From Prado023 sp963798745 (GTDB lineage: Bacteria; Actinomycetota; Actinomycetes; S36-B12; CAIYMF01): a DNA stretch of 64,000 bases. The stretch lies in contig CAWCUF010000003.1 of NCBI GenBank assembly GCA_963798745.1, forward strand, positions 372,001-436,000, written 5' to 3'. Of the stretch, positions 42,697-50,495 are shown piece by piece. How positions within the stretch are numbered: position 1 is the first letter of the stretch; each line of letters opens with the position of its first letter. Position numbers and translations under genes: made by a program. The notes beneath the pieces were generated by a model, which did not search any database, was not told where the DNA came from, and saw only the letters and a program-made list of their open reading frames with translations.

Positions 42697-44844
42697 ATGC
42701 AGGCCAGCCTTTCCCGCGCCCGGTATCCGGCCCTGTTCGTAATCGGCTGGACGGCGAGCGCCGTCCTGGGTTGGGGCCTGGCCGCTCTGGCCGTGATCCG
42801 CCTGCAGGACCTCTCGGACCTGCCCACCAGCGATCTGGCGCCGCTGCTCACGCTGGCCGCGCTGGTGTTCGTCGCCGAGCTGCGACCCCTGGTGATGACA
42901 CAGATCGAGGGCGATCCGATCTCCATCTCCTGGGCGTTCATCTTCGCGGCGCTCTACATCTGGGGCCCGTGGCCCGCCCTGGTCCTGATCGCCGGTGCGG
43001 TGATGACCAGCGAGCTGGTGGCCGGCAAGGCCGTCTGGAAGTTCGCCTTCAACGTCGGGCAGTACACCCTGTCGGTCGGAGCAGCCGCCGCCGTGCTGGC
43101 CCTGGGCGGATGGTGGCCGACGTCCGAGCCCAGGGCCCTGGACGACCTCACGGTGACTGATCTCGGGCTGGTCGCCGTGGCCTGGATCGCCTACCACCTG
43201 CTCAACCTGGCCCTGGTGGCCTGCGTGGCCCCCGACCAGTCCTGGTGGGCCTCGTTCACCGACGAGTTCTGGTTCTACACGACCTCCACCTTCGCGGTGC
43301 TCGCCCTGTCGCCGCTGGTGGCCGTGGTGGCGGTGGCCGATCCCCGCTCCTGGATGCTGCTGCCCCTGCTTCTCCTGCCGCTGCTGGCCCTCGAGCGGCA
43401 GGCCCAGCTGTCCCAGGAGCGCGAGCACCGCGCCTTGCACGATCCGCTGACCGGCCTGCCGAACCGGCTGCTGCTGGCCGAGCGCATCGAGAGCGGCCTG
43501 GCCCGGGCGCCCCGACCCGGGCGAAACCTGGTCGTCCTGCTGCTGGACCTCGACTCGTTCAAGAACGTCAACGACGGGTTGGGGCACGGGGTCGGTGACA
43601 CCCTGCTCGTTGACGTCGCGCACCGATTGGGCGCGGCCATGCGCCCGGGCGACACGTTGGCCCGGTTCAGCGGCGATGAGTTCGCCGTGGTCTGCCAGGC
43701 CATCCCCGACGCCGAGTTGGAGAGCCTCCTGCGGCGGATCCGACGCACCTTGGCCCACCCCTTCCCAGTCGGCGAGCTGGACCTCTCGGTGACGGCCAGC
43801 ATCGGCGTGGCGCCGGCCACGCCGGGGGCCACCGCCCAGTCGATGCTGCGTGACGCCGACGCGGCCATGTACCGCGCCAAGGAGGCTGGGCGCGATCAGG
43901 CGACGAGGTTCCGCCAGGAGATGCACGACGCTGCCACCGCGCGGCTGGATGACCAACTCGGCCTGCGCCGGGCGCTGGAGCGCGACGAGCTCCGGGCGCA
44001 TTTCCAGCCCGTCGTGGACCTGCGAACCGGCGAGGCGGTCGGTGTCGAGGCGCTGATCCGCTGGCAGCACCCCGAACGCGGCCTGGTGGGACCCGACCAG
44101 TTCATCGGACTGGCCGAGGAGACAGGTCTGATCCTGCCAGTCGGGTCCTGGATGCTCGACCACGCCCTGGGCGCCCTGCAGCGCTGGAGCCAGGAGATCC
44201 CGGGCAGCCCGGAGCTGTGGGTCGCGGTCAACCTCTCCGCGCGTCAGCTCAGCGACCCGGACCTGCTGCACAAGGTCACCCGCGCGCTGGCCGAGTCCGG
44301 CGTGCCTGCCCGGCTCCTGCACCTGGAGATCACCGAGACCGCGGTGATGCGCTCGCACGAGGTATCCACCGCCACCCTGGCCGCGCTGCGTGACCTCGGC
44401 GTGCAGTTGATCATCGACGACTTCGGGACCGGCTACTCCTCGTTGTCCCGGCTCAAGGCGCTGCCGGTGTCCACGCTGAAGGTGGACCGTTCGTTCGTCG
44501 ACGGCCTGGGCAGGGACTCCTCAGACATGTCCATCGTCGATGCGATCCTCAAGATGGCCGAGTCGCTGGATCTCCAGGTGATCGCCGAGGGGGTTGAGAC
44601 GGCGCAGCAGCTTGAGATCCTGCTGTCGCTGGGCGCTCGGCTGGGCCAGGGCTACCTGTGGTCCCGAGCGCTGCCCGCCGACTCCCTGGCGCGGTGGCTC
44701 GCACCGAGCGTGACCACGACCTTGACCGCACTGCCCAAGGTGCGGGCGGGGATCGGGCTGCCCGGGTCATGGGTCGCACCGTCCACGGTCACCGACGACA
44801 CTCCGCAGGACACCCGCTCGGGGTTGCGCACCTCGATCAGGTAG
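42697..44844 (+). CDS. Membrane GGDEF-EAL protein (c-di-GMP phosphodiesterase, degenerate cyclase)
   Basis: 715 residues. About 1-230 is a membrane sensor with roughly seven to eight hydrophobic segments. GGDEF domain about 240-400 (LDLDSFKNVNDGLGHGVGD) has the altered signature FSGDEFA, so cyclase activity is doubtful. EAL domain about 410-660: VEALIRWQHPERGLVGPDQFIGLAEETGL, VNLSARQL, LEITETAVM, IDDFGTGYSSLSRLKALPVSTLKVDRSFV and VIAEGVET, with the catalytic residues of active phosphodiesterases. It probably degrades c-di-GMP. ATG at 42697 with GGAGGAG upstream. The last 64 codons run on past the EAL domain and overlap the convergent GH94 gene. Confidence 0.9.
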   Translation: MQASLSRARYPALFVIGWTASAVLGWGLAALAVIRLQDLSDLPTSDLAPLLTLAALVFVAELRPLVMTQIEGDPISISWAFIFAALYIWGPWPALVLIAGAVMTSELVAGKAVWKFAFNVGQYTLSVGAAAAVLALGGWWPTSEPRALDDLTVTDLGLVAVAWIAYHLLNLALVACVAPDQSWWASFTDEFWFYTTSTFAVLALSPLVAVVAVADPRSWMLLPLLLLPLLALERQAQLSQEREHRALHDPLTGLPNRLLLAERIESGLARAPRPGRNLVVLLLDLDSFKNVNDGLGHGVGDTLLVDVAHRLGAAMRPGDTLARFSGDEFAVVCQAIPDAELESLLRRIRRTLAHPFPVGELDLSVTASIGVAPATPGATAQSMLRDADAAMYRAKEAGRDQATRFRQEMHDAATARLDDQLGLRRALERDELRAHFQPVVDLRTGEAVGVEALIRWQHPERGLVGPDQFIGLAEETGLILPVGSWMLDHALGALQRWSQEIPGSPELWVAVNLSARQLSDPDLLHKVTRALAESGVPARLLHLEITETAVMRSHEVSTATLAALRDLGVQLIIDDFGTGYSSLSRLKALPVSTLKVDRSFVDGLGRDSSDMSIVDAILKMAESLDLQVIAEGVETAQQLEILLSLGARLGQGYLWSRALPADSLARWLAPSVTTTLTALPKVRAGIGLPGSWVAPSTVTDDTPQDTRSGLRTSIR

Positions 44845-47123
44845 GTCGCCCCGCGCCACTGCCGACGCATCTCGAAGCCAGGCCAGTCGCGCGGGATGCA
44901 CGGGTCGACGACCAGACCCGCCATGCTCAGCCGTACGCCGAGGATCCATTTGGTCACGGCGGTGTACATCCAGCCGGCGGTCCCGGTCAACCACGGGTTC
45001 TGTGCCCTGCCGAACCACTCGTGGTCTCGGCCGTAGACGAACTGCACGTAGGCGTAGGGCTCCGCGCCACGCACGTCGATGTCGTCGTTCTGGTGGTAGG
45101 GCAGGATCGAGTCGTAGAACGCCACGGCTTCGTCGCCGCGCCCGAGGATGGCCTCGGCGATGATCGGCCACGCGTTGGGGTGGCTGAAGATCGCGGCGTT
45201 CTCCTTGATGCCGGGATAGACGCGGGTCACGAACCCGACCGAGTCGTCGACCTTCGTGAACGCCGGCCAGTTCAGGTGCGTGCCGTACTTCGAGCCGAGC
45301 AGCTCGCGCACGGAGTCCATGGCGACCCGACCGCGTTCGGGGGTCGTGATTCCGGCGATCACCGGCCAGGCCTGGTGCTCGAGGAAGATCCGGCCCTCGT
45401 CGTTGGCCGCCGACCCGATCCGGGCCCCCTGGCTGGTGAACCCGCGCAGCCACCACGCGCCGTCCCAGAGCTGCCCGTCGGCGACCCGTGCGATCCGCTG
45501 GAGTTCCGCGGTGTATCGGGCAACGTCATCAGTGCGGCCCAGCTGCTCGGCCACCTCCAGGAAGGCCCGGATCGCCCAGGCGTGCAGGAAGGTGACCAGC
45601 GCGCTCTCGCCGCCGCCCAGGTTCAGGCAGTCGTTCCAATCCGCGCGCAGGCCCAGGGCCACCCCGTTGGCGCCGACCTGCGCGGCGGAGAAGTCCAGGG
45701 CCGCGCGCAGGTGGTCGTACACGCTGGCCGGCGTGCCCTCGGCGAAGGGGACCTCCAGGTCCAGGAATGCCACGTCGCCGGTCTCCTTGACGTACTCCAC
45801 GATCGAGGGCACCAGCCACAGGTGCGAGTCCGAGGAGGTGTCGGCCAGGCCATGGATCAGCTCGGCCCGGCCCCGGGTCGGCACGACCGTCGGCGAGGGG
45901 ACATCGGGCAGGGGCTCGGCGTCCGGGTCGAACGCGCGGGGGTCGAAGAGGTGCAGGCCGTAGCCGGCCCCGGTCTGGGCACGCAGCAGTTCCAGGATCC
46001 GAGACCGGGCCTTGGCCGGGTTCGAATGCAGGACGCTCATCACGTCCTGGGCGGTGTCCCGAAAACCCAGCCCCGTGCGCCCGCCGACCTCCACGAAGGA
46101 CGCGAACCGCGACCACTGCACGCAGGTCTCGGCCTGCAACAGCGTCCATGTGTTGATCATCGTGTCCATGCCCGGGTGCGGGGTGCGGATGCGCAGCGCG
46201 TCCTGCTTGGCCCGCCAGTGCGCCCGCAGCGCTTCGAACTCCGCGTCGACGGTGGCCGGGTCGGCGTACTTGGCCTGCATCGCCCGACCGGCCTCGTCGC
46301 GAGAGCCGTGCCCCAGGACATAGGCGATCCGGGCAGTCTCGCCGGGGGCCAGCGTCACCGTGTGGAACAGCGAACCACAGTGGTTCTGGGTGGTCGCGCT
46401 CTGGTTGGACCCGTGGCCGCGCTCGACGGCGATCGGGTTGGTCTCGGTGCGGTAGGGGCCCAGGAAGGCATCGCGCAGCGAGTCGTAGGAGTCCGGCGTC
46501 CGGCTCGAGGTGAAGTAGTGCGCGGTCCACGGCTCGTAGTGGAAGTCGTACTCGATGATCCCGTCGGCATAGGAGGAGCCCGCGGCGTACAGCGACATCT
46601 GCAGGTTCTGCTGGTCGATCGTGATGGTGTGGAAGCTGAACTCCACGTAGCTGGCCAGCGTGATCGTGCGCTCGGTGTCCCCGGGGTTGGTCAGGCGGAC
46701 GTCCCACACCTCCAGGGGATCGTCGACGGGCACGAAGACCGTCTGGCTGGCAGCGATCCCCCGGTAGTGGGACTCGAAGCGTGTGTAGCCCATGCCGTGG
46801 GCGGCGGTGCAGGTGGCGCCGTCGACGGCCCCGGTGGCGGCCAGCGGTGTGCCGACCGGTTGCCAGGAGATCGACCAGTAGTCACCGTCGGCGTCGTCGC
46901 GCAGGTACACGTAGCGCCCGGGGCGGTCCAAGGGCACCCCGTTGGGCCGGAACCGGGTCACCCGCCCGGTCTGCGGGGAGCGGTAGTAGGAGTACCCGCC
47001 GGCGTTGTGCGAGAGCACCACGCAGTAGTCCTTGGACCCCAGGTAGTTGGTGAACGACACCGGCACGTCCGGACGGTCGATCACGTACTCGTCGGCAGCG
47101 GTGTCGAAGTGCCCGTAGCGCAT
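44652..47123 (-). CDS. GH94 family phosphorylase (cellobiose/chitobiose phosphorylase-like)
   Basis: 823 residues. MRYGHFDTAADEYVIDRPDVPVSFTNYLG, YCVVLSHNAGGYSYYRS, GRYVYLRDDADGDYWSISWQPV and the catalytic-acid region LRADWNDCLNLGGGES, then NDEGRIFLEHQAWPVIAGI, YPGIKENAAIFSHPNAW and a C-terminal beta domain. These are GH94 inverting phosphorylases, which split beta-linked disaccharides with phosphate to give an alpha-sugar-1-phosphate. The start MRYG and D-x-E-YVI beginning resemble N,N-diacetylchitobiose and cellobiose phosphorylases; I cannot decide the sugar. The gene is transcribed directly after a sugar nucleotidyltransferase/mutase fusion (80 bp gap), which fits use of a sugar-1-phosphate. 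Start ATG at 47123 with GAGGA upstream. The 3' end overlaps the convergent GGDEF-EAL gene by 193 bp. Confidence 0.9.
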   Translation of the reverse strand: MRYGHFDTAADEYVIDRPDVPVSFTNYLGSKDYCVVLSHNAGGYSYYRSPQTGRVTRFRPNGVPLDRPGRYVYLRDDADGDYWSISWQPVGTPLAATGAVDGATCTAAHGMGYTRFESHYRGIAASQTVFVPVDDPLEVWDVRLTNPGDTERTITLASYVEFSFHTITIDQQNLQMSLYAAGSSYADGIIEYDFHYEPWTAHYFTSSRTPDSYDSLRDAFLGPYRTETNPIAVERGHGSNQSATTQNHCGSLFHTVTLAPGETARIAYVLGHGSRDEAGRAMQAKYADPATVDAEFEALRAHWRAKQDALRIRTPHPGMDTMINTWTLLQAETCVQWSRFASFVEVGGRTGLGFRDTAQDVMSVLHSNPAKARSRILELLRAQTGAGYGLHLFDPRAFDPDAEPLPDVPSPTVVPTRGRAELIHGLADTSSDSHLWLVPSIVEYVKETGDVAFLDLEVPFAEGTPASVYDHLRAALDFSAAQVGANGVALGLRADWNDCLNLGGGESALVTFLHAWAIRAFLEVAEQLGRTDDVARYTAELQRIARVADGQLWDGAWWLRGFTSQGARIGSAANDEGRIFLEHQAWPVIAGITTPERGRVAMDSVRELLGSKYGTHLNWPAFTKVDDSVGFVTRVYPGIKENAAIFSHPNAWPIIAEAILGRGDEAVAFYDSILPYHQNDDIDVRGAEPYAYVQFVYGRDHEWFGRAQNPWLTGTAGWMYTAVTKWILGVRLSMAGLVVDPCIPRDWPGFEMRRQWRGATYLIEVRNPERVSCGVSSVTVDGATHDPGSPIPARTLGSAVKVVVTLGASHRARESAGSARDHR

Positions 47124-47203
47124 CTGGGGTCCTCGGGGTCGTGGGTGTGGCGGGTCAGTGGTTGGGGTCGAGTCAGGGCGAGTCGGCGACGAGTCGGGTC
47201 GGC

Positions 47204-49396
47204 TCAGCCGGCGGTGACGAAGCCGCGCAACCAGGCCAGCAGTTCCTCGGCCTTCTCCGGGGAGTCCGCTTCCACGAACAGCCGCAGCGCCGGCTCGGTC
47301 CCGGAGAACCGCAGCAGCGCCCAGTTGTCGTTCTCGAGCAGGATCTTCGTGCCGTCCAGGTGCGAGACTCCGATCACGGGGTAGGGCCCTATGTGGGTCA
47401 GCGGCTCGGCCTCCAGACGCCGAGGCACGGCCAGACGCATCTCCGGGGTGGCCGCGACGCTCTCGTCGCGGGCATAGAGCCTCCCGGTGATCTCGTAGAT
47501 CATCGCCCGCAAGTCGCTGATGCGCTTGCCGGTGCGAGCGAGCATCTCCACCACCAGCGCGCAGGCGAAGATGCCGTCCTTGCCCTTGATCCAGCCGCGG
47601 ATGGTCAGCCCGCCGGACGACTCCCCACCGAGCACCGCGCCGATCTCGTCCATCCCGGCGGTGACGTACTTGAACCCGACCCGGCACTCGTAGGACTGCT
47701 CGCCGAAGTGGGCCGCCAGCCGGTCGAGCAGGTGCGTCGTGGCCAGGTTGCGCACCACTCCCCCAGCCTCACCGCGGACCTCGTGCAGGTACCAGTACAG
47801 CAGGAGCAGCAGGTCGTTGGTGCTCACGTACTCGCCGGTCTCGTCGACGATGCCGATCCGGTCGGAGTCGCCGTCGGTGGCCAGGCCGAGGTCGTAGCGA
47901 CCGCCGCCCCCGGTGATCATCGAGATCAGCGCGGAGAGCCGTTCGAGGTCGGGCGCGGGCGCCACACCGCCGAACAGCGGGTTGTGCGCGGCGTGGATGA
48001 ACTCGGTGCGCACCCGCATGTCGTTGAGCACCATCCCCAGGGTGAGCTGGCTGGTGCCGTACATGGGGTCGACGATGACGTGCAGGTCCGCGTCCCGAGC
48101 CGCATCCACGTCGACGACCGACTCGATGGCGTCCACGTAGGGGTTCGTCAGCGAGCGTTCGACCACCATCCCCGAGCGCCGGGCCAGATCCAGGTCCAGG
48201 GTGATGACGTCATCGACGCCCAGCGCGTTGGCCTCGTCCTGGAACCGGTCGGTCTCCTCGTCCAGTGGCAGCGACCCGTCGGCACGGAACACCTTCATGC
48301 CGTTCCACTCCGGCGGATTGTGGCTGGAGGTGATGATCACGCCGTAGGCGGCGCCCAGGTGGGGGGCGGCGAACGTGACCAGGGGGGTGGGCACGTCGTC
48401 GGGGAGCAGCACGACCGGGATGTTGTTGCCGGCGAACACTTCGGCGGCGGCCACCGCGGAGTCCCGCGACAGGAAGCGCCGGTCCCCGCCGACCACGATG
48501 GGCTGGGAGTCCAGGCCCGCTCGGATGGTCTCGTTGGCGATGGCCTGGCAGAGCCGGCGAACGTTGGCCAGGGTGTAGCCCTCGCCGATGACCGCCCGCC
48601 AGCCGCCGGTGCCGAACACGATGGCGGTGTCGGTGTTCTTCCGGGGCACGAACAGTCGCTTGAGCACGATGTCCTGGGCCAGGCCGAGCTCGTCGGGGCT
48701 GTTGATGCCCTGGACCTCGTCGGGGTCGTGGATCTGGTAGCTGTGCACCCGGCCGCCGCGCGTGATGACGCGCCGGGCGAGGTCGGTGAGCCGGTGCTCC
48801 CCGGCCGCGGCCATTGCGGTGAGCTCGCCGAGGAACAGGTGGGTGCCGGCCACGTAGCTGCCCACGTTCACCTCGGTGATGGCGTCCTGGGCGTCGGTGC
48901 GATCGGAGTCCTCCGCGATGGCAACGATCCGGCCGTCGTCGCGGACCACCCGGCCGTAGGACTCGGGCGCCGATTCCAGCACTGCGGTGAGCAGGGACAG
49001 GTCCGCGCCCTTGAGGCCGTGGCGGGTGAACAGGCCCAGCAGGGACTCGGGACGCAGCAGCGGGGTGTCGCCGTAGGTGACCAGCACCTGCTTGACGTCG
49101 GAGAGCAGGAAGCCCAGCCCCAGCAGCGCGGCGGCCCCGGTCCCGTGCGGCTCGGCCTGCTCTGCGTAGGTGAGGTCACGCCCGAGCAGCGCCCGGATCT
49201 CACGATCCCCGCGAGCCACGACGACCACGATCCGCTCGGGGTCCACCACCGCCCGGACGTTGGCCACCGCCGTCTGCACGACGGTCGAGTCCCCCAGCGG
49301 GCGAGTCAGGAGCTCCCGGGACGCCGGGTCCGAGCCGGCGGCCAGCACCACCGCGGCGCGGACCCCGAACCTGTTGCGGGAACGTGGCTGTGGCAT
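47204..49396 (-). CDS. GlmU-like nucleotidyltransferase fused to phosphohexomutase
   Basis: About 730 residues. Residues about 12-240 resemble the GlmU uridylyltransferase domain: VVLAAGSDPASREL, AEPHGTGAAALLG, LVTYGDTPLLRPESL, ESYGRVVRDDGRIVAI, ITEVNVGSYV and VQGINSPDEL. The GxGTRM signature of GlmU is altered to SDPASRE, so activity is uncertain. Residues about 255-730 form a phosphoglucomutase/phosphomannomutase-type enzyme: FGTGGWRAVIGEG, the phosphoserine loop ITSSHNPPEWNGMKV, metal loop ATDGDSDRIGIVD, GGESSGG and the C-terminal RFSGTEPALRLFVEA. With the downstream GH94 phosphorylase it could turn a sugar-1-phosphate into a 6-phosphate or UDP-sugar. ATG at 49396, with GAGG before it. Confidence 0.85.
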   Translation of the reverse strand: MPQPRSRNRFGVRAAVVLAAGSDPASRELLTRPLGDSTVVQTAVANVRAVVDPERIVVVVARGDREIRALLGRDLTYAEQAEPHGTGAAALLGLGFLLSDVKQVLVTYGDTPLLRPESLLGLFTRHGLKGADLSLLTAVLESAPESYGRVVRDDGRIVAIAEDSDRTDAQDAITEVNVGSYVAGTHLFLGELTAMAAAGEHRLTDLARRVITRGGRVHSYQIHDPDEVQGINSPDELGLAQDIVLKRLFVPRKNTDTAIVFGTGGWRAVIGEGYTLANVRRLCQAIANETIRAGLDSQPIVVGGDRRFLSRDSAVAAAEVFAGNNIPVVLLPDDVPTPLVTFAAPHLGAAYGVIITSSHNPPEWNGMKVFRADGSLPLDEETDRFQDEANALGVDDVITLDLDLARRSGMVVERSLTNPYVDAIESVVDVDAARDADLHVIVDPMYGTSQLTLGMVLNDMRVRTEFIHAAHNPLFGGVAPAPDLERLSALISMITGGGGRYDLGLATDGDSDRIGIVDETGEYVSTNDLLLLLYWYLHEVRGEAGGVVRNLATTHLLDRLAAHFGEQSYECRVGFKYVTAGMDEIGAVLGGESSGGLTIRGWIKGKDGIFACALVVEMLARTGKRISDLRAMIYEITGRLYARDESVAATPEMRLAVPRRLEAEPLTHIGPYPVIGVSHLDGTKILLENDNWALLRFSGTEPALRLFVEADSPEKAEELLAWLRGFVTAG

Positions 49397-49746
49397 GGGC
49401 ACCTCATCGTCGTCACCGGTCCGCACCGCTCGCGTGAGGCAGTCGGGGGTCACCCACTCCGGCGCGGATCTCGCCGCGAGTCTAGGCCGAACGGGCTCGC
49501 GAACGTCTCGCGTCAGTTGGCCCCCCACACCGCTGGCGGAGCCTCGGGTGTCGCCCGGAATGTCGGGTCCTGGTGCTCAGCACTCGGCGATCCGCGCGTG
49601 TGCGTCGACCCTGGCGGGCAAGGTCACGCGCCGATCTCAAGCTCGTCACGATCGGTGTCGATACCGGATTGCGACCGACTGACGGCACAGCGTTACTGCG
49701 GTCTCACCCACAAGGGAACAATCCCTCACCAGAGAGGCACCTCACA
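49397..49746. other. Intergenic region upstream of camelysin-like gene
   Basis: About 350 bp between the divergent sugar fusion gene and the camelysin/TasA-like gene. No gene is supported. The last 60 bp (around 49690-49746) carry AGAGAGG some 10 nt before the ATG, so the plus-strand promoter must lie in this region; I cannot pick out clear -35/-10 elements. Confidence 0.5.
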
Positions 49747-50407
49747 ATGAACGAGACCCGCAGGCGGCGATTCACCCGGGCAGCGGCAATCCCGATCGGC
49801 CTGCTGGCCTCGGGCGCGCTGGTCTTCGCAGGCTCGCAGTCGGCCTTCACCGCAACGACGACCAATGCCGGCAACAGTTGGGCGGCCGGCACCATGACGC
49901 TGGAGAACGACGCGGCCGCTGGGTCCTTCGCGGTGGCCAGCACGCCCGTGGTCTTCACTGGATCCAACATCAAGCCGGGTTCAACCGGAACCAAGTGCGT
50001 GGTCGTGCGAAGCACCTCGAGCCTGGCCGGGAGCATCCGCTTCTACTTCACCGCCGTGAGCGGTACAGCCAGGCACCCAGTCCGGTGCTGCTCCCCTGAC
50101 GAGCCAACTGCTCCTGACGGTCGACGCAGTGGACGGGGCGAAGGCCAACGACTGTGCCAACTTCGGGTCGACTGGCGTGATCAACGTCTATGGAGGGGCG
50201 AACGGCAAGATCATGCCGAACACCGGGACGCCACTCGGTAGCGACACCAACTACTCCTGGACGAGTGCCACTGGCGCTGTCTCGGCCGCGGTCGGTCCCG
50301 TGTCCAAGACCTACCGCGTCAAGTGGGAGCTCCCGTCGACGGCCACCGATGTCGTCCAGGGAGGAACCGCGGCGGCGACACTCAACTGGGAGATCCAGAA
50401 CACCTGA
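49747..50407 (+). CDS. Camelysin/TasA-like secreted protein (SipW-substrate type), one frameshift
   Basis: N-terminus MNETRRRRFTRAAAIPIGLL, then a hydrophobic core and AGSQSAFTATTTNAGNSWAAGTMTL, the signal peptide and mature start typical of SipW-processed camelysin/TasA-like proteins in actinobacteria. The beta-rich mature part is about 190 residues (VVFTGSNIKPGSTGTKCVVVRS, YGGANGKIMP, VSKTYRVKWELPSTATDVVQGGTAAATLNWEIQNT). The frame must shift at about 50071, where removing one A from GCCAGGC restores GTQSGAPLTSQLLLTVDAVDGAKANDC. Without this the protein is cut short at about residue 165. It lies 88 bp upstream of a gene for a SipW-type signal peptidase carrying the same AFxATTTNA motif. Confidence 0.82.
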
Positions 50408-50418
50408 TCCGGGCACCG

Positions 50419-50449
50419 GGCGGGGCCGGCCCTGCGGGGCCGTCCCGCC
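50419..50449. terminator. Hairpin between camelysin-like and SipW-fusion genes
   Basis: GGCGGG (50419-50424) with CCCGCC (50444-50449), and an inner CGGCC/GGCCG pairing (50427-50431 with 50438-50442), lie just after the camelysin-like stop. It may reduce read-through and give the secreted protein a higher level than the protease. Confidence 0.45.
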
Positions 50450-50495
50450 TACCGTCCGGTGAACCGGTGCGACCCGACCAGCCAGAGGGGTGACG

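Noticed and set aside
44658..47384. 908-codon plus-strand frame opposite GH94
   Set aside because: His/Val/Gly-rich antisense frame without recognisable motifs; GH94 on the minus strand is clear.
47141..49750. 869-codon plus-strand frame opposite the sugar fusion
   Set aside because: Shadow frame; the minus strand encodes a well-motifed fusion.
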